Positions 11,536-23,001 of a DNA stretch of 49,123 bases are shown one piece after another. Each line of letters opens with the position of its first letter. Within the stretch, counting starts at the first letter, position 1. A program made the translations under genes and the position numbers. This stretch comes from Trichinella spiralis (lineage: Eukaryota > Nematoda > Enoplea > Trichinellida > Trichinellidae): positions 8,021,391 through 8,070,513 of the forward strand of contig CM012954.1 of the NCBI GenBank assembly GCA_000181795.3. Reading direction: 5' to 3'. Under the pieces are notes generated by a model. It saw only the letters and a list, made by a program, of their open reading frames with translations, made no database searches and was not told the origin of the DNA.

Positions 11536-12869
11536 ATGGCGGAAAATGGAAGAACAGTTCGGATAAATTTTGGCAAAATGACCATTTCTCCAGAAATGCT
11601 GCAAGATTGGTTAAGTGAACTGTACTCGTTCAACAGAAGACGAATGGAAGCTGTAGCTGCCGAAGTGGGGCACAATTTTTCTTACTTTTATAATCAATGA
11701 AATTTTTAATTATTATCAATATTTGTTTTTTTTGTTTTTCAAGGGTTTGTATTCTTTTTTAACAAGACAAATGGTGGAATTTTTGTTTGCCGTTTGTGAT
11801 GAAATGAAGTTGATGCACGAACTTCGCTATACGGCATGCACCATTTTTGACATGTAAGTGGAGCAAAAATTGAATAATTTGATGTGAAAATTTGAAAATA
11901 ATTTACAAAAAAATAATAATAATTGATTTGTAAAATGTCCAGCTTCATAAGTCGATTAGTGAATTCGTTGTGGTTGTACATCCGAGAAAGATGTGAATCG
12001 AAGGAAAAATTGCTCGAAGACTGGCAGTTGATTACGGAAAAGCTCGAGAAAGGCATGATATTGCGAATTATTTCTTGCGTTCAAGTGGCAAGCAAATTGG
12101 AATGTGAACCAGAGGTTTTTTTTAAAAGCTATTTCTTTTCTTTATTCAAACAAATTACATGGCTACAATTCAGTTTGTCACAGTGGCAAAGGCGAAACAG
12201 TTTTTGAAGAAATTTGGGCTCGTCTACAGTAATGAGCAGATTTTAAAATCAGAATTACGAGTAGCGAAAACTTTGAAATATTTCCTCCAAATTCCTTCAC
12301 CAATGTATTACACGGAAACGTTGCTTAAAGTGTTGAGTGAGTTTGTCAAATGTGAAAATTTGGGTGCGTTGTTTTTTTCAAAATTCAAATTCCCACTTGT
12401 AGATTTGCTCGACCAACGTTTCGAAATTGAACAGTTGCGTGAATGCATTCAAGATTTGTTGGATCTTGTCTGGCTGATGCGCGACGAAATTTACAAATGC
12501 ATATTATCCTATTCGATGTGTGCTACAAAAATAACTCAGTTACAAAAAAATATTTTTCGTTTTAATTTTAAAAAATTAAAATGTTTTGAATTTTTAGCGC
12601 AGATTTACTGTACGTTGAAAATGATTTCATGTATTTAGCCGCAGGCGTGATTGTTACTGCTGTAGCTCTTGTGAAGAATTTGAATGAAGCCAGAAAGGTT
12701 TGTGTGAAAACGAAAAGATGTTCTTATTTGTTCGTAATGTTTATTTTTTGATGTTATTAAGACTTCTGAAATACTCAGCGAAATTGTACGAGTAGAAGCC
12801 GATGATATTTGCCGCTTTTGTCAAACAATAATCCACTTATTATTTGATAAAAAATATTCCGTTTTATGA
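11536..12869 (+). CDS. CNTD1: CNTD1 / COSA-1-like cyclin, meiotic crossover factor
   Basis: Seven exons, 11536-11664, 11744-11853, 11943-12114, 12174-12336, 12403-12517, 12598-12697 and 12762-12869, give 298 residues. The match to vertebrate CNTD1 is read by eye: RQMVEFLFAVCDE, the hallmark RIISCVQVASKL, NEQILKSELRVAKTLKY, IPSPMYYTETLLKVL, DLLDLVWLMRDEIY and VENDFMYLAAGVI all fall in the same order. Removing the in-frame intron 12337-12402 makes the spacing between KVL and LLD identical to human. CNTD1 and C. elegans COSA-1 are cyclin-fold proteins that mark and promote crossover-designated sites in meiosis. The gene lies 162 bases after membrin, with a TTTTTTAG acceptor ending 11 bases before the ATG, as expected for a trans-spliced downstream gene. 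Confidence 0.87.
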
Positions 12870-13049
12870 TGTTATTCTTTTTTTTCTTATTATTTTTTAT
12901 TTTTTATTATTGTTTTTTTATTTTAAAAAACTGTATTCTAACAGTTGGATACAGTATAACAACTGAGCCTGCGTGTATTTATTACCGCGGCAAAGTTTCG
13001 GTGGAGATTGTTCATTTTTAGTTGACGGCTTGGCTCGCGCGACTGCGCA
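12870..13049. other. Short spacer between CNTD1 and the DC-STAMP gene
   Basis: 180 bases: a T-rich first half, a G+C-richer second half, and a TTCATTTTTAG acceptor ending at 13021, 28 bases before the next ATG. No canonical AATAAA is seen. Confidence 0.5.
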
Positions 13050-15460
13050 ATGTTGTCCATAATAAAGGCGTTAGGCAAGTTTGTTTTTTTTACAATTCTC
13101 GGTGGTGCAATTGGATACTTTTTCTGGGAAACTGCCGGGAAAAATGTCGATTTCGGAGATCCGAAATTCAACGTTTGGATACACTGGTTTGTTGTGATCT
13201 CGTTCGCCTTGTCTTGTGGTTTAATTCAAATGGTGCGCAGTGTAATTTTGATGACTTTGGTGACAATTTTGAACGTTCACGGTCAAGCGTTTGTCCAGTG
13301 CTCTTTGATGGCTCTTGTGGCCGATTCGCCGGGACAAAATTTGATGATGAATTTTCACCGAGCCACCGACTCTCTGCTTTGTAATATTGACGTGGCAAAA
13401 AATGTAACTCGTGCCAAGATGAATTTGCTTTTCAAACCGTCCGAGGTGAAGTTTTATGTTTTTATTATTTTCTCGTTTTGGTTTAAAAAAGAAATTCCAT
13501 TTTTAGAATATTCTTGATGATCTTCTACAAGGTGCCAAAGCGGCCGCTAAAGTTTCACAAGATCTGCCGCTTATGGTTGAAGATCTTGAAGCTGAATTGG
13601 GCAAAGATCCGAATAGTGGAGCAGATCGTGAACATGAAGCATATGAGAAAGAAGTGAACGAATGGGAAAGTGCGTATCTGTTGAAAAAGGGTGAACTGCC
13701 GTCGAAAATTGAAGCAATGTTTGAACGCCGAGTGAGTGAACGAAGATTACGCGAACTGAGCTACAGGAAAAAAGCTTTGAGAAATTTCATCCGTCGTGCT
13801 ACTCACGCTTGTGAGGATATCATCAACAGCGCCATTCGTGAATGCAAACTCTGGTCTTTGGAGCATTACAACAAATGTTGGGCTGAAAATTGGTTAAATC
13901 CGTTTTGTAAAATTTATCAAGTAATAATCAGCATTATCAATTTAACTTTTTTTTTGAAATTTCAATTTATTTTTCAGGGTGATGAATTGTGCAATATGTT
14001 GAATATGATCAATTACCGCGGTGAACAGTGTGAAAGTAACAATTCGGGCATTTCTGAATATGCCAATACGTACGGTTCGCAGTTGGCCGCGGCTGAAGAT
14101 TATACGGAAAAATTGAGCGATGATTTCAAGCTGAATATTCAATTTAAAGTGGATTTGCCACTTCGAAGACCTGATCTCGTCACTGTTCAACAAATGGCGG
14201 CTATAATTAAGCAGTCGGTTTCTGGTGAATTTAATAGATTGGATGATTTTATTTTCATTATTCATTCAATTCATTCTTTCTTGTTTAGGAATTGTCAGTT
14301 TTGTGAAATATTTCAGCATTGTCATGAAAGCGGTTAGCTTTTTTCTAGCTTTAACTACGCTGAGAGTGAATTTGAGCTGGTTTCAAAGTTACATGAAAGA
14401 TGTAACTCATTCGAATTGTTATTTGACAAAATATTGGCTAGACATTGAAAATCGTCGCAAGGAAGAGAATCGTAAACATTTGATACCACTTCGACCTTTC
14501 GAACAGGGTCGTATTAATAATTTGTTCAGTCCGAGCCCAACGCCAGAAGAACGAAAACAACTCGTCAGAGGAGTTTCAACGGTATGCAGATAGTTAAGTG
14601 AAATGAGTTTGTATGTGTGTATGTAAATTTCTTTTTTTTCTGCGACTTTAGTTGTTTCACTTGTTCTGGTCGATATTTTCTTTGATAATTGTTGATGATC
14701 AATTTTATCACTTGTTGAACATGGTGAAAGATTATTCTGGCATTGAGGTGAATCAAACCGGTAAACATGACATCATCATCACTTTGGAAGGAACTGGAGA
14801 AGTGGCTAGGATGATTGGATCGGTTATTGAAGATTTGAATCAAACGCTCAAACTTGATCAAGTTATCACCAACGAACATTGTATCGTTCACCCGACGAAA
14901 ATTGATTATGTATTTGAAAAAACAAATTTTTTTTTCATTTTGCTTATAATATTTGCTTATTTAAATTTGGATTTCAGGAATCTGTGGAAAGAATATGGCT
15001 TGTTTTTGCACTGCTGTGCTTCCAGTTAACTGCTGGAGTGTATCTTGTACGCTTGAGACTTCTGATCACCAACCTGATGTATCCAGAGCGAGAGAGGGTG
15101 CGAGCAGTGTGGCTTTACAATGACATGTTGCGCACCAGGGCGATGCATTTTCGAAAACGAAAAGTTGAAATTAACAAAATGGCCATGGATGACGAATTTC
15201 CAAAGCCGGCGTCCAGTTTATGGTCCGACGTGTTCGTCTGCATCTACTGCGGTGAGAAGGGAAAGTACGATTTCAACACTTGCGAAAAGCACAGTCAGAA
15301 TGTCGACCATTGCAAACAGTGCTGGGAAGAGGAACTGGCCGAACGATGCATCGCTTGTTTGTTGCAGAGGGAAAATATTGTGGGCAAAGATGGACGAATC
15401 AAGGAACAATATCGGGATCTGTCGGTGGCTGAAGCTAGCACTTACACTGATCGAAGATGA
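13050..15460 (+). CDS. DC-STAMP domain protein with C-terminal RING (DCST1/DCST2, SPE-42/SPE-49 type)
   Basis: Six exons, 13050-13445, 13507-13920, 13978-14224, 14289-14581, 14652-14909 and 14978-15460, give 696 residues, close to human DCST1. The N-terminus has several membrane segments (FVFFTILGGAIGYFFW; WFVVISFALSCGLI). A central region contains YRKKALRNF and conserved cysteines, followed by two more hydrophobic segments (ISFVKYFSIVMKAVSFFLAL; LFHLFWSIFSLIIV). A last membrane segment precedes a C-terminal C4-type zinc module with paired cysteines (CIYCGEKG, CKQCWEE, CIAC). Family members act in sperm-egg interaction: C. elegans SPE-42 and SPE-49, Drosophila Sneaky, mammalian DCST1/2. I cannot decide between the DCST1 and DCST2 sides by eye. 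It is the third gene of the tight plus-strand cluster. Confidence 0.87.
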
Positions 15461-15903
15461 AACATCCCGAAAGCATCTCGAAAACATCATATATTTTCAT
15501 AAATGATTATGCGAACGGCAAAAAGCAACCACTATGCTGAAAATACTATTTAAGTAAATTGTGTACAAAAAACGATACAGTGCAGTGGAAGTAGTTAGAC
15601 ATTTCATTGAATACAAAATCAAACAATAGTAAAACATGCTTTTTAAAAGGAAAAGAAACAACCATGATTACGAAAAAAATTTTACAACTGAAAATTATAA
15701 TTACAGTATCCTAGTATATAACGTTTGAATCTTTATACGGTAGTTTTTAGAATCAATTGCAAAGTTAATTTTAAATGTATGCTACATTTTAAAATAAAAA
15801 CATAAAACTTTTACGCTTTATTTTAATGATTTTTAATTAATTTTTGTAAAAATTAATATTTTACATATTGTAAAGTTTTGCTCTTTTAATAATTTTTTTA
15901 AGA
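15461..15903. other. AT-rich spacer before the methyltransferase
   Basis: No gene seen. It ends in a T-rich tract and an AG (15901-15902) one base before the next ATG, a strong splice or trans-splice acceptor. Confidence 0.55.
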
Positions 15904-16729
15904 ATGATTGGAAAGTCATCAAATTTTGTGATGAAACGTCTTTCTGAAGAATTGCAATGTCCCACTAGTTCAGTGATGGGAAGACTGGCAAGTGTTATGT
16001 ATCTCAGAAAATTTAAAGAAATTTCAAGCAACGTGATCAATATATTGAATCCAAGTGCCGATGATCGAATCTTGGAAGTCGGTTTTGGGTTAGGTTATGG
16101 TCTGTTCGAAGCTTTCAAAAAGGTAGAGCGTGGAAATGGAGTGGTCTTTGGCTCGGAAAGGTTACTATTGCAAGGAATGAGCTCGTAGTTGGTGAATGTA
16201 CATTTTAATGCTGTACTTCAGATCGCAATATATGGTGAAGAGAGCGCGGAAGATTTTTGCTTTGGAAATTCACTACGGCAGGTTGGAAGTCGATTTGTCT
16301 TTGGCTTCACATCTGCCTTATTTGAACAATTCGATTGATTGCATTTTTCACAACGACTGCTTTTATTATTGGCCCAGTGTGAAAAATGCTTTACTTGAAC
16401 TGAAACGTGTTTTGAGACCAGGCGGTCGTATGCTCACTTCCATGTCCATTGAACGCGTCAAAGAATGGAGCAGCCGAGGGCTTTTGCAGCCGTCTTATTG
16501 CATTGATCCTTTGGATTATATTCTGCATTTAGAGAATACCGGATTTGTTGATATTAAATTTGAATATCATTCGTCGGCCGGTGTACAATTTCAAACAGTT
16601 ATTGCCTTGAAACCACCAGTTGAAGAAGATAGAGGCGTGAATTTGGATGTTGAAAAGAAAAATTTTCAGCAAGAAATTTTGGAATTTGAAAAACTTCGAC
16701 GTGCCATTAGAAAATCGCACAATATTTGA
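15904..16729 (+). CDS. Class I SAM-dependent methyltransferase (type 11 fold)
   Basis: Two exons, 15904-16160 and 16222-16729, separated by a 61-base intron, give 254 residues. Motif I is clear (RILEVGFGLGYGL, about residues 57-69). Later come an acidic strand end (EVDLSLASHLPY), NSIDCIFHNDCFYYW (motif IV position) and the block LLELKRVLRPGGRML typical of methyltransferase type 11 proteins. The C-terminus is charged and helical (EEDRGVNLDVEKKNFQQEIL). The substrate is not evident; small-molecule or lipid methylation is typical of this fold, but that is inference. No signal peptide is visible. Confidence 0.8.
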
Positions 16730-17487
16730 TTACATAGTTGCTTTTCAATTTCCAGGTGAGTGAATTTTTATTCTTGTATTGCTACAAGTCATTGATATTT
16801 TGTACAGTCAAAGTGATTTCGATGACTTGTTTCATTGTAAAACTTTGTTATTAATATGAGAAAAAAACATTTTTAAACTAATATAACTTAATGGAAATGC
16901 TGAATGTTTTTTTTAAATAACTGCAAATGAATATTTATTTTTTATTTCTTTTAAATCAAATTTGTATTACTGTAGTAGAGAAGTGTTGTTTTAACGTGCA
17001 TTCACTTTTGTATCTGGCGAAAGAAAATTTGCCGGAAAAGTGGTGCATAAAATAAAAATGAAAATATACCGACAAATCAGAGTCTGATTTGTTAACGATT
17101 TTCGCACAGTTAAAATTTTTTATTTCAAATAATTAAATGCATTTTATTTTATGATCAACATATTTTAAGGTTGTCGAAAATTGTTGGCCAGAGTGGAAAA
17201 CGGCAATAAATTTGAAGTCGCTTTAAGCGCAGTCTGTTGGTTGTTTTTGCTTTATTATCTGTTCATGATGATGATGTGTTGTATTTTTCGTTTTCCTGTA
17301 TTGTTGTTGAAATTTATCATAACTGCTGGAAGACGTGCTCAATTTAAAGAAAAAAAATTAAATTCTAGAATAAATCCAAAAGCTTTTGCAATTTTACAAC
17401 TGCGAAGCTTATAAACAAGCAACATATTTTTTCATTTTTTTTGTTGTTACTGCCTTTATTGTAAACATTTTACAGTCGTCTGTCGTG
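16730..17487. other. Spacer with one unexplained hydrophobic reading frame
   Basis: Mostly AT-rich. A TTTTAAG acceptor near 17169 opens a frame to a stop at 17412-17414 that codes about 80 residues with one strongly hydrophobic segment (SAVCWLFLLYYLF...). I could not join it to either neighbour. Just before MARS2 there is a TTTTACAG acceptor (AG at 17474-17475), 12 bases upstream of the ATG. Confidence 0.35.
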
Positions 17488-19659
17488 ATGAGCCTGTTGC
17501 ATCGAGGAATATCGTATTTTGTCACTGCGCCAATTTATTATGCTAATTCTGGTATGATAATAAGAATGATTTTAGATGATTAAAATTTGAAGTGCACATT
17601 TTCAGGTCCCCATCTTGGACACTTGTATTCGTCTTTGATTGCAGACGCAGCGCACCGTTGGTTTAAATTGAAAAATCCGCATCAATTAACTCTATTCAGC
17701 AGTGGAACTGACGAACATGGATCCAAAGTTGTCCACAATATTCAGTATTGTTGTTGTTGTTTATTTGAATTAAATTTTCCAGGTTGAAAATGCTGCATTG
17801 AAAGCTGAAAAAAATGTCGACGTTTATTGTTCTGAAATAAGTTCAGCATACAGAGTATTCGAGTTTTGTTGTTATAATTGTGAAAATGTTTAATTTCAAA
17901 TTCAATTGTTCAAGGAATTGTTTTCCAAATTTGGTATTGAAACAACAGACTTCATTCGTACTGTAGAAGCGCGTCATCACCAATCAGTGCAACAATTTTG
18001 GGTATGAATTATTGTTAATTTTTTTTGTAATAAAATCACTTGAAATCTGTGACAATAATAAATTTAGGAAGTTTTACGAAAGAACAATTTCATCTACAAA
18101 GGAAAATACAGTGGTTGGTATTGTTCTGCGGACGAATGTTTTTACAATGAATCCGACTTGTGCGACGATGAAACTAAAGTAATTGAAGTTTGAACGGAAA
18201 AAAATATGCAAATATTTTTCTCAATAATAGTCGTGTAAAACAACAACCGCCGGGCATACGGTTGAATGGGTAGTGGAAGAGAATTATTTGTTTAAGTTGA
18301 GCGAATTTTTACCTGAAATACAACATTGGCTACAGACATCCGGTATGAGTGATGGTTGATTGGTTGGTTATTGTCGTTGTTGTTGTTGTTCATTCAGATG
18401 TGGTACAGCCTGCACAATATTTGCCATTCGTGATTAATCAGTTGAAGCAGTTGAGTGATGTGTCGATTTCTCGGGATCGTCAACGTCTTTCTTGGGGTAT
18501 TCCAGTGCCGGACGATTGCTCGCAAACAATATACGTCTGGTTCGACGCTTTGGTCAATTATCTTACCGTTGCTGGATATCCAGGACAACTTTGCCGTTGG
18601 CCACCCGACTGTCACATCATAGGCAAAGATATATTGAAGTGAATTGATTTTTTAATTTTAATTTTTAATTAAAATTGCATGTTTGTAAGATTTCACGCGA
18701 TACTGTGGCCGGCTATGTTGCTTGCCGCCAATTTTCCACTGCCAAAGCAAATATTTTGTCACGGACACTGGTTGTCCGATGGAGTGAAGGTAATTTTCTT
18801 GCGTGTTTGCTTTTTCCAGCTTGTTGAATTGGTTAAACTGTAAAATTTCAGATGTCGAAAAGCTTGGGAAATGTGGTCGATCCTACACTCGAGGCTCAAA
18901 AACTTACCTGCGAAGGTTTGCGGTATTTTCTTCTTCGTCAAGGGGTCCCAACCAGTGATGGAAGTAGAAAACTGTATTTCTTGATTAACATTTTTTTAAA
19001 TTTTATTCATCAGTTTTCAAAAATTGCTTCCAGATTATAGCACACCACTGGCTATCAGTGTGCTGAACGACGAACTGGCTAACAGTATAGGCAATTTGAT
19101 CAATCGAACCACAAGCAGTAGGGTTCTTCGAGGTGACTGTTTCACAGACTTCGACGAAAGCGTAATCAACGGACCATCAATACGGCAGGGTCCTGATTTG
19201 ATGACTGATTTGGACAATCTACCAAGTAATATATTGAAAAAAAACAATTTTTTAAAATAATCACATGAATGTTGTTTGTACCCGGCAGGTATTGTTGGCC
19301 AGCAATATGATAAGATGCAATTTTCCAACGGCATCAACAGTATCGTGACGGTCGTGAAAAAAGCCAACGCTTTTGTGCAACACTTCTCGCCTTGGCATTT
19401 GGCGAAGGACAAGAATGCTAATTCGTTGCTGGATACTGTACTTCATTTGGCTCACCAGACGTTGCGCACTTGTGGAATATTGTTGAAGCCGGTTGTGCCG
19501 AACATTGCCGACGAAATGTTGAATCGACTGTCCGTATCTTCAGACGAGAGCAACTATTCAGATTGTGCCAAAGCTGCCAGCAAATCCAGGTATTTTTCAG
19601 GAAAGCCCCTCAACCACCAAAAGGATCTCATCTTATTTCCAAGAATTTCTCGTCAATAG
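17488..19659 (+). CDS. MARS2: Mitochondrial methionyl-tRNA synthetase (MARS2)
   Basis: Eleven exons, 17488-17551, 17606-17727, 17783-17854, 17915-18001, 18068-18178, 18231-18342, 18398-18638, 18690-18789, 18852-18963, 19034-19225 and 19289-19659, give 527 residues, about 65 fewer than human MARS2. The class I signatures are present: [15 protein letters not shown] (HIGH motif as HLGH) and GVKMSKSLGN (KMSKS), the latter split by an intron between K and MSKS. Other family blocks are [55 protein letters not shown] and [15 protein letters not shown] [11 protein letters not shown]. It charges mitochondrial tRNA-Met. The N-terminus before the catalytic core is only about 13 residues ([13 protein letters not shown]), a short but basic and hydrophobic targeting sequence; an upstream exon is possible. 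Confidence 0.95.
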
Positions 19660-20096
19660 TTTGTTCTTTGTTCATTTATTTGTTTGTTTCTACAATTCTT
19701 GTCAATTTGGTTTAATCTTAATTGCTTATTTAACTTGTTGTTGTTGTTGTTGCTTTATTTTAATAATTAATAATTTAATTTGAAATGTATTGATTGCTAA
19801 AAATAAATAAACAGGATTTTTGGAAAATTGCCAGTTGAGCATCAAGCAAGAGATGATACAGGATGCTTTTCATAGCTGTTCCGCTAGCTGTATGGAGTTG
19901 ATTGGTGGTGAACTGGTCAAATGCGAGCGCGCAACCTGTTTGAAGCGAAAAATTATTGAAAAGCACTACGCTTTTTCTCCTCTCTGTCAACTTTCATTAG
20001 CTTGTGCTTGAAGCTGAAAATTACCAGACAGTACCATTTTCAAATTTTACCATTTGCATTATTTTTTCTTTGTCTACGAGAAGACAATTTTTCACA
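19660..20096. other. Spacer between MARS2 and acid phosphatase
   Basis: Contains a TTG repeat (about 19736-19751), a polyadenylation signal at 19802-19807 and a Cys-containing open frame at about 19820-20011 without a good start (see findings). No gene is assigned. Confidence 0.4.
19802..19807 (+). promoter_or_regulatory. AATAAA polyadenylation signal of MARS2
   Basis: Hexamer 142 bases after the MARS2 stop; a second overlapping copy follows four bases later. Confidence 0.55.
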
Positions 20097-21449
20097 ATGT
20101 TAATCGTTGATAAGATAGCTTTGTTGTTGTTGTTGTTGTCTTGGTTTCAGTTTACCGTTCAAATGCAATTGATACTCGTACAAACGGTGAAGAGGAATAA
20201 TTTTGTAAAAATATCTTTCATATTTTTATTCATTTAAATATTTCAGATTTGGAGACATGGTCATCGTACGCCGATTTATTTGATTCCAAGTGATATTGAA
20301 AACAATGCCAGCACTTGGGATATTGGTCTTGGCGAATTGACAAAGGTACTCAAACAATTGTTCTCTTGTATTGTTGTTGTTTTTCCTGTGCATATTCAAA
20401 TTAAATTAAAAGATCCATTTTGTGTTTTTGCTTCTAGCTTGGAATGAGACAGTGTTACGAACTTGGTCAGATGTTGGGCAAACGTTACATCGAACAATAT
20501 CCGTTGTTCAAATCTTCAATTTTGAACGAGGTCTGCAATTTTACCTTTTATTATTTATTAATGCTGCATTTTCAGCTGTATTTGATTGATCTTGTTTTTT
20601 CATTATGCAGATTTACATACGAAGTTCAGATACTAATCGAACGTTGATGAGCGCCGCTTCGGTTATGGCTGGCTTTGTTGCCAGTGACAGTTATGGTAAT
20701 TATGGCAATTACACTTTACCGAATTTTGTCAGATCGCCTGCCGGCTGGAATCCTCTACCAATACATACCGTAGACTACGGTACAGATAATGTACGTACGT
20801 GTGTGATGATTTTTCCATTCTCTCTCTCTCACTTTCTTTCTCGCTTATTTTGTTGTCGCTTTTCTTTTTTTTAGCTGCTTAATATGCGGTATCATTGGAA
20901 CAAAACTGCAAATCTGTTTAGGAAGAATTTTATCGAATACGACCGATTTATAAAACAAAATCCTGACAACGGTGCCAAATTAGCATACGTTGCCAATAAA
21001 TCAGGTTTCAATAATACTTTGGTTAAAAACATGTGGATACTCGCTGATGTTGTGAAAATAGAAGTAAGCAATTTCAAAGAAATCCTAACGCATCTTTTTT
21101 TCCTTCTTCTCCTACTGTAGAAAGAGGGAAGTCCTGAAGATTGGCATTCTGATCAACACAAGCTGCCGGATTGGGTTACCGATGAAATCTACGATTGGAT
21201 ACAACATACATTCAAGCATTGGTGCAAATTAGTTTATCAGCCAGATTTGTTGATTCAGATCACTGCAGGTTGATGTATTTTTTCTCTTTTATGTTTGTTT
21301 TTAAATTATATTGAAATTTATTTCAAATCAGGCGATTTGATTTTTGAAATTGTCGATCGAATTCATCAAAAACAGTTGTCCATAAAACAAAGTCAAAATA
21401 CAAATTCGTGGATAGAACGGATCAAATTTTATTCCTACTCTGGGGTACA

Positions 21450-21483
<34 letters not shown>

Positions 21484-21929
21484 GCTGTTGTTTTTGTTAT
21501 TTTTATTTCTAGCTAATTGTTTTTTTTTCAGCATGACATCAATCTGTTGTTCCTTTTGTACATACTCGGACAGTACGACAATGCAGCCACAGTCGAATAC
21601 GAAGGCTACGCCAGTTGTATTGTTTTCGAAGCATGGTTTACGGAAGAAAATGAAATTGAAATAAAAGTCAGTTCATTTATTTGCAAGTTACGATGAATGT
21701 ATGTACTTGATTTTTTGTTACTGTATGTTTGAAGGTGTTTTTACGTCGAGGACCGAATTCAACTGAATTTCAGCCAATCCAAGTCGTCGGCTGTCCGCCA
21801 ATTCCTAGCGGATGCCCATTGGCTACGTTTGAAAATCGAACTAGAAAATTCTTTCCCAAACCCAACAAAGTTGACGTCCACTGTTGCTCTTCTGCGAGTA
21901 GTTTTTCAATTTTTGACAGTTTGTTTTAA
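20097..21929 (+). CDS. Secreted or lysosomal histidine acid phosphatase
   Basis: Nine exons, 20097-20186, 20247-20345, 20438-20530, 20611-20790, 20875-21063, 21121-21268, 21332-21444, 21532-21666 and 21735-21929, give 413 residues. A signal peptide is evident (MLIVDKIALLLLLLSWFQF; its leucine run is a TTG repeat). The catalytic N-terminal motif is IWRHGHRTP (RHGxRxP, about residues 32-38), and the distal acid/base motif is YSGHDINLLF near residue 310, matching the family HD. Conserved intermediate blocks include ELTKLGMRQCYELG, YIRSSDTNRTLMSA and PVHTVDYG-like PIHTVDYG. Family members hydrolyse phosphomonoesters at acid pH in secretions or lysosomes; C. elegans intestinal PHO-1 is a relative. 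The C-terminus is Cys-rich and ends without a membrane anchor (ILFP-type anchor absent), favouring a soluble product. Confidence 0.93.
21451..21483 (+). repeat. (ATT)n microsatellite in acid phosphatase intron 7
   Basis: Eleven perfect ATT units directly after the donor site of this intron. Confidence 0.9.
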
Positions 21930-22373
21930 ATAAATGTTTATTTCAATTTTCTATTCCTAAAAATAAATTTAAAAATTACATTTTTAGATTTTTCGTCGAT
22001 ACGATCGGTTTTTCTTTTGTTTATCATTTTTTGCTCGTTGTTCAACGCTACCGTCCACTTGTGATTTTCATGTTAATTTTTTGCGGTAAAAGTTTATTTG
22101 TTTGTGATTTGAATTTAATTTTTTTTATTTCTGAATTCTGTGTGATGTAATGAATTCGTGTAAATTTTTTTTATTGTGAAAAAGTAAATCATTTTTATTC
22201 ACTACATAAATATGATGTCACACGTCTTTTTCTGAATATGAACAAATGGGAAAGTTTATTGGTATTTAGAAGTAGAAACCAATTGTAAATGGTTTGAAAT
22301 TTTCATTTCTCTTCTGATAGATTGATTTGAATGAAGCAGTGATTGTTGTATACATGAATTTATGTATATAGTG
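21930..22373. other. Convergent 3' region, acid phosphatase / small secreted precursor
   Basis: AT-rich. One AATAAA overlaps the phosphatase stop and another lies at 21962-21967. No gene recognised. Confidence 0.55.
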
Positions 22374-23001
22374 TTAACCCAATAGACCAAGTAGAGGCAG
22401 TACACCTCGCCTTCCAATGGCTCTTCCTCTACGACCGATGCTCATGCCAACACGTTTTCCTGCTCGAAAAGCTTGCCTTTCTCTCACTAGAATAGATTAT
22501 CAATGTAATGATATATTTTGATTTTTTTAATAGTAATTATTTGTAGTGTTGACGCTGAAAGACAAAAAACTTTGTGCTTTATTTATGGGTGATCATTTTC
22601 ATTACCTCTGGACATCCGTTGCATTTGACGTAAGTCGTTCATGACACCTGAAACAAGTATGAAAATATAATTTTACGTAATGTTCATCAGCATGTTCTAC
22701 TTATTATTTTCTTTATACTATGTATATGTTTGTGTGTGTGTGTGTGTGGCATAATGGATATAACGAACTAGAGATAATAAATGAAACACACAATCCATTG
22801 GTACGGTGGTAAGATTTTTGTTTTTATTGAAAGCTAATTATTATTATTATTATGTATCAGTTTTAACCACTTTGCTGAACTAGCTTGAGATAGATAGTAT
22901 GGAAAATTTATTGAAATTTACTTACCTATTGAATCAGCAGAATAAAACAATGTGACACATACGGTTAGCAGAAGTAGCAGAGAAGTCCAGAAAAGTTTCA
23001 T
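22374..23001 (-). CDS. Small secreted precursor, candidate amidated neuropeptide gene
   Basis: Three minus-strand exons, 23001-22926, 22647-22606 and 22486-22374, with matching phases and good GT/AG borders, code 76 residues. The first about 23 residues form a signal peptide (MKLFWTSLLLLLTVCVTLF). The mature part is short and basic. It contains three Gly-dibasic sites of the kind used for prohormone cleavage and C-terminal amidation: QAFRA-GKR, VGMSI-GRR and GRAI-GRR, then a hydrophobic tail GVLPLLGLLG. There are no cysteines in the mature part. I do not recognise the family. A neuropeptide-like precursor is the best reading; a cationic antimicrobial peptide is the main alternative. Confidence 0.6.
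22730..22748 (+). repeat. (TG)n dinucleotide repeat
   Basis: About nine TG units inside intron 1 (minus strand) of the small secreted precursor gene. Confidence 0.85.

Noticed and set aside
12337-12402. Reading CNTD1 straight through this segment as coding
   Set aside because: It is open in frame, but removing it as a GTGAGT...TTGTAG intron makes the spacing identical to human CNTD1.
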